Source of the DNA: Kaistia soli DSM 19436
GTDB taxonomy: Bacteria > Pseudomonadota > Alphaproteobacteria > Rhizobiales > Kaistiaceae
Assembly (NCBI RefSeq): GCF_900129325.1
Contig: NZ_FQUP01000007.1
Span: forward strand, 126,501-190,500
Direction of reading: 5' to 3'
Length of the DNA stretch: 64,000 bases
Position numbers and translations under genes: made by a program. A model generated the notes under the pieces. The model was not told where the DNA came from. It worked only from the letters and a program-made list of their open reading frames with translations, and ran no database searches. This document shows positions 17,201-26,161 of this stretch, in pieces (positions within the stretch are counted from its first letter, which is position 1; every line of letters starts with the position of its first letter).

Positions 17201-18226
17201 CTACTTCTTGGCGGCGGCGTCGACGACCTTCTGAGCATCTTCGGCGGTGTATTCGACATTGGCGACGCCACCCTTTTCGGTGGTCTCGAGCGCCTTATCG
17301 AGGCCGGCCTGATCGACGCGCAGGAACGGCACGACGAGGTCCTTCGGGACCTCCTTGCCGTCGAGGATCTGCTGGGCAACCCAGAAGGCCAGCGTCGAGA
17401 CGCCCGGGGCGATCGAGGCCGAATAGGTCTCGTAGCCGTTGGCGTCCTTCTGCTCCTTCCACCAGGCAAGCTCGTCCTGGCGGTTGCCCATGATGATGGT
17501 CGGGATCTTGCGGCCAGCGGCCTTGAACGCCTGCGCGGCGCCATAGCCGTCGCCGCCCTGCGTCACGACCGCGACGATATCGTCCGGCAGCGACGGCAGG
17601 ATGCCGGCAACAGCCGCCTGGGCCTTCGCCTGGTCCCAATCGCCATGCACGGAGCCGACGATCTTGAACTGCGGGTTCTCGGCGACGCCTTCGTGGATGC
17701 CCTTCGAGATCTCATCGTCGACGAAGACGCCCGCGAGGCCACGGATCTCGAGGACATTGCCGCCCGACGGGAACTTCTCCTTCAGGAAGGATATCTCATC
17801 CTTGCCCATCTGCTTGAAATTGACCGCGATGCGCCAGGCGCAGGGCTCCGTCACGATGCCGTCGAAGGAAACGACGGTCACGCCGGCATCGCAGGCTTCC
17901 TTGACGGCGCCGTTGAGCGCGTCGGGCGAAGCGGCGTTGATGACGATGGCATTGTAGCCCTGCAGCACCAGGTTCTGGATCTGCGCGGCCTGCTCGGTCA
18001 CCTGATTCTCGGCGGTGGTGAACGGATCCGCCGCGGCGACGATGCCGGCCGTCACGGCTGGCTTCGTCACCTTGTCCCAGCTGCGCAGCATCGCCTGGCG
18101 CCAGGAATTACCGGCATAATTGTTCGAAAGCGCGATCTTCTTGTCCTTGGTGTCGGCCAGAGCCGATCCGGCGCCGAGCGCGGCCACCAGGGCCAGAAGC
18201 GAAACAGTCCCCACAAAGCGGGTCAT
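17201..18226 (-). CDS. Periplasmic sugar-binding protein of ABC importer
   Basis: 341 residues from ATG 18226 with a strong ribosome site GGAGGAGA. The signal peptide MTRFVGTVSLLALVAALG ends at ALA. The mature part is a Peripla_BP_4 fold (IALSNNYAGNSWRQAML, QNLVLQGYNAIVINAASPDAL, GVTVVSFDGIV). It captures a sugar or sugar-like ligand for the two permeases and ATPase downstream. The ligand is unknown. As first gene of the operon it is probably the most expressed, helped by the hairpin after it. Confidence 0.92.
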   Translation of the reverse strand: MTRFVGTVSLLALVAALGAGSALADTKDKKIALSNNYAGNSWRQAMLRSWDKVTKPAVTAGIVAAADPFTTAENQVTEQAAQIQNLVLQGYNAIVINAASPDALNGAVKEACDAGVTVVSFDGIVTEPCAWRIAVNFKQMGKDEISFLKEKFPSGGNVLEIRGLAGVFVDDEISKGIHEGVAENPQFKIVGSVHGDWDQAKAQAAVAGILPSLPDDIVAVVTQGGDGYGAAQAFKAAGRKIPTIIMGNRQDELAWWKEQKDANGYETYSASIAPGVSTLAFWVAQQILDGKEVPKDLVVPFLRVDQAGLDKALETTEKGGVANVEYTAEDAQKVVDAAAKK

Positions 18227-18607
18227 GATGATCTCCTCCCTCATGTCGCGCTTGTTATGACCGCAGCCTCCCCGCCGACGGTCGCACGACTTGGCCTCAT
18301 GGAGGCGAAGCGGCCCATCAATGTCAAGTCTTCGGCGCTGCAAGCTGTTGGCGTGCACGCGGCTGTTATCACAACGAAAAAGCCGTCGCAGGCGCAGCCG
18401 GCTTACTTCTGTCGCAACGGTCTGAGCGTCTCGTCGTCCAACCAATACTGTTCGGCCGGGGAGGCGTACTTTTTTGCACGCGAAGCCGGCTCTGTTCCTC
18501 ATCCTAATGGTATCGGACGGCTATGGCGCTTGTCGTGGGTATCATCGGGCATGGCAGCATGGCTGCCTTGTCGAGCCGGCGCTTTCCCCCTATAGGGGTC
18601 ACTTCAA
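18227..18607. other. Intergenic region between the ABC operon and pyrB
   Basis: 381 bases without a convincing gene. It holds divergent leaders. Near pyrB are two dyads: GGCAGC-ATG-GCTGCC at about 18553-18567, and the 12-base palindrome CCCCTATAGGGG at 18587-18598, whose right arm contains the AGGGG that would be the pyrB ribosome site. No clear promoter pair was identified. Confidence 0.5.
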
Positions 18608-19588
18608 ATGACACGAAATCCTTCAACGGTCGCGGACCAGCCCGCGGCGGTGTTTGCGCACCGCCATCTGCTGGGCATCGAGGGTCTCACCCCTCCGGAA
18701 ATCGTCGCGCTGCTCGATCTCGCCGAGGAGGCTGTCGATGTCAGCCGCCAGGTCGAGAAGAAGAAATCGGTGCTGCGCGGCCGCACGCAGATCAACCTCT
18801 TTTTCGAAGCCTCGACGCGCACCCAGTCCTCGTTCGAGCTTGCCGGCAAGCGGCTCGGCGCTGATGTCATGAACATGTCGGTCGGCTCGTCCTCGGTGAA
18901 GAAGGGCGAGACGCTGATCGACACGGCAATGACTCTGAACGCCATGAACCCGGACATTCTCGTCGTCCGGCATCACGCGGCGGGCGCTGTGCATCTGCTG
19001 GCCCAGAAGGTCGGCTGCTCGGTGATCAATGCCGGCGACGGCGCGCATGAGCATCCGACGCAGGCTTTGCTCGATGCGCTCACCATCCGACGCCACAAGG
19101 GCAGCTTCAACGAGCTGATCGTCGCGATCTGCGGCGACATCCTGCATTCGCGCGTCGCCCGCTCCAACATCCTGCTGCTCAATGCGCTTGGCGCGCGGGT
19201 CCGCTGCATCGGCCCGTCGACGCTGCTGCCAAAGGCGCTGGACCGGCTCGGCGTCGAGATCTTCACCGACATGAAGGCGGGGCTTGCCGATGCCGACATC
19301 GTCATGATGCTGCGGCTGCAGCGCGAGCGCATGGATGGCTCCTTCGTACCGTCGGTGCGGGAGTATTTCCACTTCTTCGGCCTCGACCAGGAGAAGCTCG
19401 ACTATGCCAAGCCCGATGCGCTGGTGATGCATCCCGGCCCGATGAACCGCGGCGTCGAGATCGACTCGGCCGTCGCCGACGGCGCGCAGAGCCTCATCCG
19501 CGAGCAGGTCGAGATGGGCGTCGCCGTCCGCATGGCGGTGCTGGAGGCCCTGGCGAGCCATCTCCCCAACCAGCCGAGCTTCGCATGA
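18608..19588 (+). CDS. pyrB: Aspartate carbamoyltransferase catalytic subunit
   Basis: 326 residues. Carbamoyl-phosphate binding motif [15 protein letters not shown], then SVKKGETL, the [10 protein letters not shown] motif and aspartate-loop [13 protein letters not shown] are all present. It catalyses the committed step of pyrimidine synthesis, carbamoyl phosphate plus aspartate to carbamoyl-aspartate. It overlaps the next gene by four bases (ATGA), as in pyrBC' pairs where the inactive dihydroorotase-like subunit forms a complex with PyrB. No pyrI regulatory subunit is nearby. Confidence 0.97.
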   Translation: MTRNPSTVADQPAAVFAHRHLLGIEGLTPPEIVALLDLAEEAVDVSRQVEKKKSVLRGRTQINLFFEASTRTQSSFELAGKRLGADVMNMSVGSSSVKKGETLIDTAMTLNAMNPDILVVRHHAAGAVHLLAQKVGCSVINAGDGAHEHPTQALLDALTIRRHKGSFNELIVAICGDILHSRVARSNILLLNALGARVRCIGPSTLLPKALDRLGVEIFTDMKAGLADADIVMMLRLQRERMDGSFVPSVREYFHFFGLDQEKLDYAKPDALVMHPGPMNRGVEIDSAVADGAQSLIREQVEMGVAVRMAVLEALASHLPNQPSFA

Positions 19589-20904
19589 GCGCCAGTCCGC
19601 TGCGATCCGAGCCGCGTCCGCTCGTCCTCTCCAATGCCCGCATCGTCGATCCCGGCCGGCAGATCGATGCACTCGGAACCGTCGTCGTCATCGATGGACT
19701 GATCGTGCATGCCGGGCCGGGCCCGACGCCCTCGCTGCCCGAAGGCGCGGAGATCGTCGATTGCCGGGGCCGCGCCGTGCTGCCCGGCCTGGTCGACATG
19801 CGCGTCTTTGTCGGCGAGCCGGGTGCCGAGCATCGCGAGACCTTCGCCTCGGCGGGCCAGGCGGCCGCCGCGGGTGGCGTCACCACCATCGTCACGATGC
19901 CGGACACAGAGCCGGTTATCGACGATGTCGCGCTCGTTGATTTCATCGCCCGCCGCGCCCGCGATACCGCGTCGGTGAACGTGCTGCCGATGGCCGCGCT
20001 GACCAAGGGGCTCAAGGGGCGCGAGATGACCGAGTTCGGCCTCCTGAAGGCGGCTGGCGCGGTCGGCTTCACAGATGGCCGCCATTCGATCACCAATGCG
20101 CTGGTGCTGCGCCGGGCGCTCACCTATGCGCGCGATTTCGGCGCGTTGATCATGCATCATCCGGCCGATCCCGATCTCGTCGGCTCTGGCGTCATGAATG
20201 AGGGCGAGACCGCGACGCGGCTCGGCCTGCCGGGCATTCCGCGCGAGGCCGAGATCATCATGCTGGAGCGCGACATCCGCATCGCTGCGCTGACTGGCGG
20301 GCGCTATCACGCGGCGCAGATTTCGTGTGCCGAATCGCTCGCCGTCATCCGCCGCGCCAAGGCGGCCGGCTTGAAGGTGTCCTGCGGCGTCTCCGCCACG
20401 CATCTCGCCCTCAACGAGCGCGATGTCGGCCCCTACAGGACATTCTACCGCCTTTCGCCGCCGCTTCGCGCCGAGGATGATCGTCGCGCGATGGTCGAAG
20501 GTGTCGCGGACGGCTCGATCGACGTGATCGTGTCGAGCCACGATCCGCAGGACGTCGATACGAAGCGTCATCCTTTTGCCGAGGCTGCCGATGGTGCCGT
20601 TGGGCTGGAGACGCTGCTCGCCGCGGCGCTGAGGCTGGTCCACAACGGCGAGGCCGAGCTTGCGGCGGTTGTCAACGCGCTTTCGACACGGCCGGCTGCA
20701 CTGCTCGGGCTCGAGTCGGGACGACTGGCGCCCGGAGCGCCCGCCGACCTGATCCTGGTCGATCTCGGCATGCCGTGGATCTGCACGACCGAGGCGCTGC
20801 ATTCGCGCTCCAAGAATACGCCTTTCGAGGGTGCACGCTTCGAGGGCCGCGTTTTGAGAACCATCGTCGCGGGACGCACGGTGTATCGTTTCGGCGACGC
20901 CTGA
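19585..20904 (+). CDS. pyrC: Dihydroorotase-like protein without metal ligands (PyrC'/PyrX type)
   Basis: 439 residues of the amidohydrolase fold. The canonical Asp-x-His-x-His of active class I dihydroorotases is replaced: [13 protein letters not shown] has Arg and Phe where the two histidines belong. The later His motif reads [15 protein letters not shown] rather than the usual SDHAPH. It is therefore probably a non-catalytic partner that stabilises PyrB, as known for PyrC' of Pseudomonas. A second, active PyrC should exist elsewhere in the genome. Automatic annotation would call it dihydroorotase. Confidence 0.88.
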   Translation: MSASPLRSEPRPLVLSNARIVDPGRQIDALGTVVVIDGLIVHAGPGPTPSLPEGAEIVDCRGRAVLPGLVDMRVFVGEPGAEHRETFASAGQAAAAGGVTTIVTMPDTEPVIDDVALVDFIARRARDTASVNVLPMAALTKGLKGREMTEFGLLKAAGAVGFTDGRHSITNALVLRRALTYARDFGALIMHHPADPDLVGSGVMNEGETATRLGLPGIPREAEIIMLERDIRIAALTGGRYHAAQISCAESLAVIRRAKAAGLKVSCGVSATHLALNERDVGPYRTFYRLSPPLRAEDDRRAMVEGVADGSIDVIVSSHDPQDVDTKRHPFAEAADGAVGLETLLAAALRLVHNGEAELAAVVNALSTRPAALLGLESGRLAPGAPADLILVDLGMPWICTTEALHSRSKNTPFEGARFEGRVLRTIVAGRTVYRFGDA

Positions 20905-20943
20905 GCTACCAGAGGCGATCGGGAACTATCGGGGGAGACACGC

Positions 20944-21540
20944 ATGGGAACCCAGGGCGTTCAGATCTTGGCGACACTGATCCTTGGCTATCTGCTGGGC
21001 TCGATCCCCTTCGGGCTGATCCTCACCCGTCTTTTCGGTGCCGGCGATATCCGGGCGATCGGCTCGGGCAATATCGGCGCCACCAATGTGCTGCGCACCG
21101 GTCGCAAGGGCCTCGCCGCAGCGACGCTGATCGGTGATGCGCTGAAAGGGACGCTGGCAGTGCTCATCGCCAGCAGGATCGGCGAGGGCAACGCGCTCAT
21201 TGCCGGTTTCGCGGTTGTCATCGGCCACATCTTCCCGGTCTGGCTCGGTTTCAAAGGCGGCAAGGGTGTCGCGACCTTTCTCGGTGTCCTGATCGGTCTC
21301 GCCTGGCCGGTGGCGATCGGCTTTGCGGTCGTCTGGCTCGCGGTGGCGGCGCTGTTCCGATTTTCCTCGCTTGCCGCACTCGTCGCGACACTGGCGACGC
21401 CGATCGCGTTCGTAGTCCTCGGCCAACGGCCCCAAGCAATCCTCTTCGTTGTTCTTGCTGCGATCGTCTGGTGGAAGCACACCCCCAATATCGTGCGCCT
21501 CCGCGCCGGGACCGAAGGCCGGATCGGCGACAAAGGCTGA
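20944..21540 (+). CDS. plsY: Glycerol-3-phosphate acyltransferase PlsY
   Basis: 198 residues, five or more membrane helices. The three PlsY cytoplasmic motifs are present: GSIPFG, then [16 protein letters not shown], and [13 protein letters not shown]. It transfers an acyl group from acyl-phosphate to glycerol-3-phosphate, the first step of phospholipid synthesis in the inner membrane. ATG 20944 is preceded by GGGGGAGA. It lies 39 bases after pyrC and may be in the same transcript. Confidence 0.96.
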   Translation: MGTQGVQILATLILGYLLGSIPFGLILTRLFGAGDIRAIGSGNIGATNVLRTGRKGLAAATLIGDALKGTLAVLIASRIGEGNALIAGFAVVIGHIFPVWLGFKGGKGVATFLGVLIGLAWPVAIGFAVVWLAVAALFRFSSLAALVATLATPIAFVVLGQRPQAILFVVLAAIVWWKHTPNIVRLRAGTEGRIGDKG

Positions 21541-21701
21541 CACCGGCTTAAGAACTCCACAACCTTTTCGTGTTGTCGGGTTGCATTGCCCCTTCCGCTT
21601 TTGTGATGACCCCGCCAAACTCACTTTCTTAATGTGCGGCGTCGCAAGCGGGGGTTGAAGATGACCGGTTGGGTGGGTGATCGCGGTCGCGGGTTCGCTC
21701 G

Positions 21702-22832
21702 GTGAGCGGCGTCGGGCCAACGCCGGGACTGACCGAAAGCCAGAGGCTCAACTGGTTGCGGCTGATCCGCAGCGAGAATGTCGGACCGGCAACGTTTCGC
21801 GATCTGCTCCGGCATTTCGGCTCGGCGGGAGCGGCGCTCGAAGGGCTGCCGGATCTGGTGCGACGCGCCGGAAAGCCGATCCGGATCGCTGGGCTCGACG
21901 ACGCCGAGCGCGAGATGGAGGCACTCGCCGCGATGGGCGCGCGCCTCGTCGCGATCGGCGAGGCGGATTATCCCGAGTGGCTGCGCGCAATCGATGCGGC
22001 GCCACCTCTTCTGGCGATCAAGGGTGCCGGTGCGGCGCTGACGGGACGGCCGATGATCGCTATTGTCGGCGCCCGCAACGCCTCCGTCGCCGGCCGCAAG
22101 ATCGCGGCGATCCTCGCCCGGGATCTTGGCGAAGACGGCTTCGTCATCGCTTCCGGGCTTGCCCGCGGCATCGACGCTGCCGCGCATGACGCGGCGCTTT
22201 CCGGCGGAACGGTCGCCGCTTTCGCCGGCGGGCTCGATCGGCTCTATCCGCCGGAGCATGCCGATCTCGCCGCGCGGATCATCGCCTCTGGCGGCGCGCA
22301 TGTGTCGGAGATGCCCTATGGCTGGGAACCGCGCGCGCGCGACTTCCCGCGGCGCAATCGTCTCGTCTCAGGCATGTCAGCGGGCGTCGTGGTGGTCGAG
22401 GCCGCCGAGCGCTCCGGTTCGCTGATCACCGCCCGGCTGGCGGGTATTCAGGGCCGAACCGTCTTCGCCGTGCCCGGCTCGCCGCTTGACCCGCGCTCGA
22501 CCGGCTCCAACCGGCTGATCAAGGAAGGCGCCCATCTCGTCACCGCGGCGCGTGACGTCGCCGAGATCGTGGCGCCGATGCTTGGCCGCGTCATCGCGCC
22601 GCCGCCCGCATGGAGCGAAAACGACATCGTGGAACCTGTGACGCTGCATACGCCAGACGAAGGCGACCGCGCGATCCTCGTCGAGGCGCTCGGCCCGGTG
22701 CCGACGACGATCGACGACATCATCCGCTTCACGGGGCTCAGCACGCCCACCGTTCAGGTCCTGTTGCTGGAACTCGATCTTGCCGGGCGGATCAGCCGCC
22801 ATCCCGGGCAGCGCGTGTCGCTCATCGATTGA
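21702..22832 (+). CDS. dprA: DNA-processing protein DprA
   Basis: 376 residues from a GTG start. An N-terminal helix-hairpin-helix-like part ([20 protein letters not shown]) precedes the Rossmann-like DprA core with [40 protein letters not shown] and [17 protein letters not shown]. The last 65 residues form a winged-helix-like tail. DprA binds single-stranded DNA and loads RecA during natural transformation. It is widespread even in species not known to be competent. It stands just upstream of topA, a frequent pairing. Confidence 0.95.
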   Translation: MSGVGPTPGLTESQRLNWLRLIRSENVGPATFRDLLRHFGSAGAALEGLPDLVRRAGKPIRIAGLDDAEREMEALAAMGARLVAIGEADYPEWLRAIDAAPPLLAIKGAGAALTGRPMIAIVGARNASVAGRKIAAILARDLGEDGFVIASGLARGIDAAAHDAALSGGTVAAFAGGLDRLYPPEHADLAARIIASGGAHVSEMPYGWEPRARDFPRRNRLVSGMSAGVVVVEAAERSGSLITARLAGIQGRTVFAVPGSPLDPRSTGSNRLIKEGAHLVTAARDVAEIVAPMLGRVIAPPPAWSENDIVEPVTLHTPDEGDRAILVEALGPVPTTIDDIIRFTGLSTPTVQVLLLELDLAGRISRHPGQRVSLID

Positions 22833-22848
22833 GACGGGGTCGGGCGGA

Positions 22849-23055
22849 TCAACTCCGCTCCTGGCTGGTCACCGCCCGCGATTCGTCTTCCACCATCGAG
22901 AGGAGGTAGGCGAGAAAGGGCAGATCGGCGCGTTGCGCGATGGCGCGAAGCTCGCTCGACATCCGGCCGATATAGCGCGCCGCTTCTGCCCGATCCGCGG
23001 TCTCAGGAGCCTCGATGGCGCGGCTGCGAGTGGAATCTGTCTTCGGCATTCCCAT
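22849..23055 (-). CDS. Small conserved hypothetical protein
   Basis: 68 residues from ATG 23055, preceded by GGGGACGGG. The core AARYIGRMSSELRAIAQRADLPFLAYLLSMVEDE resembles a helical motif found in many small rhizobial proteins. It has no membrane segment or known domain. It is convergent with dprA and read against topA. The role is unknown. Confidence 0.6.
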   Translation of the reverse strand: MGMPKTDSTRSRAIEAPETADRAEAARYIGRMSSELRAIAQRADLPFLAYLLSMVEDESRAVTSQERS

Positions 23056-23361
23056 ATCCCGTCCCCAGTCGATCACGATCGCCGAGCTCGTTCATAAGTT
23101 GCATTATGTCACAACTACAATCAATAGCCGCAATGGCCGCATCGCGTCGACGCCTGATTGTCCCGAAGACGCCAACAGGAGGTCGATCACGGTCGATTGA
23201 TTGACAGGCCAGCCGCTTTCCGGGATTGTCCTGCGCGACTTCGCCCGGGAGCCGCCCCGAGACAAGCGGGCTCGGGCTGCGGCGTCGATCCGGCGCGACC
23301 CATTCCCATTTTCCGCCGTTCCGGGCCCCTTGGTCCGGCCGGCCTTGCGCAAACGGCACCG

Positions 23362-26040
23362 ATGAATCTCGTCATCGTCGAATCGCCCGCAAAGGCGAAA
23401 ACGATCAACAAATATCTCGGCTCGGCCTATCAGGTCGTGGCTTCCTATGGACATGTCCGCGACCTGCCGTCGAAGGACGGCTCGGTGTCGCCTGACGATG
23501 ATTTCGCCATGCTCTGGGAGGCGGACCCGAAATCGGCGAAGCGCCTGTCCGACATGGCCACCGCGGCCAAGTCCGCCGATCGCATCATTCTCGCAACCGA
23601 TCCGGACCGCGAGGGCGAGGCCATCTCGTGGCATGTGCTCGAGGTTCTGAAGCAGAAGCGCGTCCTGAAGGACAAGCCTGTCGAGCGCGTGGTCTTCAAC
23701 GCCATCACCAAGCAGGCCGTGCTCGACGCGATGAAGAACCCGCGCCCGATCGATGCGGCGCTGGTCGATGCCTATCTCGCTCGCCGCGCCCTCGATTATC
23801 TCGTCGGCTTCACGCTGTCGCCGGTGCTCTGGCGCAAGCTGCCCGGTGCGCGGTCGGCCGGCCGCGTTCAGTCTGTGGCGCTGCGTCTCGTCTGTGATCG
23901 TGAAAGCGAGATCGAGAGCTTCAGGAAGCGCGAATACTGGTCACTCGTCGCCCGTCTGGCCACGCCACGCGGCGATGAATTCGATGCGCGCCTCGTCGGG
24001 GCGGATGGCAAGAAGATCAGCCGCCTCGATGTCGGCACCGAGGCTGAGGCGGCGGCGTTCCGCACCGCGCTTGAAGCCGGCCGATTCACGGTGGCCGATG
24101 TCGAATCGAAGCCGGCCAAGCGCCATCCGTTTGCGCCGTTCACCACCTCGACGCTGCAGCAGGAGGCGAGCCGCAAGCTCGGCTTCGCGCCGAACCGCAC
24201 CATGCAGCTCGCCCAGCGCCTCTATGAAGGCGTCGATATCGGCGGCGAGACGGTCGGTCTCATCACCTATATGCGAACCGACGGCGTCGACATGGCGCCG
24301 GAAGCCGTTGTCGCCGTGCGCCAGGTGATCGGTGCCGACTTCTCGCCGCGCCATCTGCCGGATGCGCCGCGCCGCTATCAGGTCAAATCGAAGAACGCGC
24401 AGGAAGCGCATGAAGCGATCCGTCCGACATCGCCCGACCGTCGTCCCCGCGATGTCGCGCGTTATCTCGATGCAGACCAGGCCAAGCTCTATGAGCTGAT
24501 CTGGAAGCGCACCATCGCGAGCCAAATGGAATCGGCCGAGATGCAGCGCACCAGCGTCGACATCCTGGCCGAAGCAGGCGGGCGCAAGCTCGATCTGCGG
24601 GCGTCGGGACAGGTCGTCACCTTCGATGGCTTCCTCGCGCTCTATAACGAAGACAAGGACGAGGAGGGCGACGAGGAAGACGGCCGCCTGCCTCGGATCG
24701 ACAAGGGCGAGCTGCTCGAAAAGCGCGCGATCACCGCGGCACAGCATTTCACCGAGCCGCCACCGCGCTACAGCGAGGCGTCGCTGGTGAAGCGCATGGA
24801 GGAGCTCGGCATCGGCCGTCCGTCGACCTATGCCGCGACGCTCACCGTGCTGCGCGACCGCGAATATGTGCGCATCGAGAAGAAGCGCCTCGTCCCAGAG
24901 GACAAGGGCCGGCTTGTGACGGCCTTCCTCCAGAGCTTCTTTTCCCGCTACGTCGAATATGATTTCACCGCCGATCTCGAAGGCAAGCTCGACCAGATCT
25001 CGGCCGGCGAGATCGCCTGGAAGGATGTGCTGCGCGATTTCTGGACGCAGTTCTCTCTCGATGTCGGCGAGACCAAGGAGCTGCGCGTCGCGCAGGTTCT
25101 CGATGCGCTCAACGAGTTGCTCGGCCCGCATATCTTCCCGGAAAAGGCAGACGGCAGCGACCCGCGCGCCTGTCCGGCCTGCGGCAACGGCAAGCTGTCG
25201 CTAAAGCTCGGCAAGTTCGGCGCCTTTGTCGGCTGCTCCAACTATCCGGAGTGCCGCTACACGCGGCAGTTGGTCGTTCAGGGCGATGAAGGGGCTGGCG
25301 AGGCCGGCGAGAACGGCGCGATGCTCGGCGCCGATGGCACGCGTGTCCTCGGCAAGGACCCGGAAACGGGCCTCGAGGTCACGCTGCGCGCTGGCCGGTT
25401 TGGTCAGTATGTGCAGCTGGGCGAGGCCGAGGGTACCGAGAAGCCCAAGCGTTCCAGCCTGCCGAAGGGTTGGGACGCGGCGAGCATCGATCTCGACCGG
25501 GCGCTCGCGTTGCTTTCGCTGCCGCGCACGGTCGGCATTCACCCAGAGGACGGCAAGCCGATCCAGGCGGGTCTCGGCCGCTATGGGCCGTTCGTCCTGC
25601 ATGACGGCAAATACGCCAATCTCGATGGGATCGACGAAGTGTTCGCCGTCGGCCTCAACCGCGCCGTCACGGTGCTGGCAGAGAAGCAGGCCAAGGGTCC
25701 GCGTGCAGCGCGTGGTGCCGAACCCTTGAAAACGCTCGGCGACCATCCGACCTTAGGCGGACCGGTCACGGTTCATTCCGGGAAGTATGGCCCTTACGTG
25801 AAGCATGGCGCCGTCAATGCCACGCTGCCGAAGGATACGCCGCCCGAAACCGTCAGCATGGATGTCGCGGTCGCGCTGATCGCCGAACGCGCCAGCAAGA
25901 CACCGACGAAACCCGTCCGCGCTGCCAAGAGCGCCACGACCAAAGCGCCGGCCGCCAAAAAGACGGCCGCTGCGAAGAAGGCCCCCGCCGCCAAGAAGGC
26001 GCCGGCAGCCAAGACCAAGAAGGCCGCGCAAGCGTCCTGA
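23362..26040 (+). CDS. topA: DNA topoisomerase I
   Basis: 892 residues from ATG 23362, where the conserved MNLVIVESPAKAKTINKYLG begins; the 68 codons upstream in frame lack family similarity. Order: Toprim domain with DPDREGEAISWH, catalytic core with active-site Tyr303 in LITYMRTDG, one C4 zinc finger (from Cys604), two further Topo-C-type repeats, and a Lys/Ala-rich tail (KKTAAAKKAPAAKK) resembling histone H1. It relaxes negative supercoils. The gene belongs to a dprA-topA-rnr run on the same strand. Confidence 0.97.
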   Translation: MNLVIVESPAKAKTINKYLGSAYQVVASYGHVRDLPSKDGSVSPDDDFAMLWEADPKSAKRLSDMATAAKSADRIILATDPDREGEAISWHVLEVLKQKRVLKDKPVERVVFNAITKQAVLDAMKNPRPIDAALVDAYLARRALDYLVGFTLSPVLWRKLPGARSAGRVQSVALRLVCDRESEIESFRKREYWSLVARLATPRGDEFDARLVGADGKKISRLDVGTEAEAAAFRTALEAGRFTVADVESKPAKRHPFAPFTTSTLQQEASRKLGFAPNRTMQLAQRLYEGVDIGGETVGLITYMRTDGVDMAPEAVVAVRQVIGADFSPRHLPDAPRRYQVKSKNAQEAHEAIRPTSPDRRPRDVARYLDADQAKLYELIWKRTIASQMESAEMQRTSVDILAEAGGRKLDLRASGQVVTFDGFLALYNEDKDEEGDEEDGRLPRIDKGELLEKRAITAAQHFTEPPPRYSEASLVKRMEELGIGRPSTYAATLTVLRDREYVRIEKKRLVPEDKGRLVTAFLQSFFSRYVEYDFTADLEGKLDQISAGEIAWKDVLRDFWTQFSLDVGETKELRVAQVLDALNELLGPHIFPEKADGSDPRACPACGNGKLSLKLGKFGAFVGCSNYPECRYTRQLVVQGDEGAGEAGENGAMLGADGTRVLGKDPETGLEVTLRAGRFGQYVQLGEAEGTEKPKRSSLPKGWDAASIDLDRALALLSLPRTVGIHPEDGKPIQAGLGRYGPFVLHDGKYANLDGIDEVFAVGLNRAVTVLAEKQAKGPRAARGAEPLKTLGDHPTLGGPVTVHSGKYGPYVKHGAVNATLPKDTPPETVSMDVAVALIAERASKTPTKPVRAAKSATTKAPAAKKTAAAKKAPAAKKAPAAKTKKAAQAS

Positions 26041-26161
26041 TCCCGCCGCCTGTTGCCAGGTGACGCGCACCCCGCCATTCTGACCGGCAGCAAGCCCGCC
26101 GGAATGGCGGCGCGCGGCCGGCCGTGGCGGCCCCCCGCATTTCATTGGAAAAAGAGACAAC

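Noticed and set aside
23158-23361. 68-codon N-terminal extension of TopA
   Set aside because: No similarity to the family; the conserved start MNLVIVESPAKAK has its own ATG.
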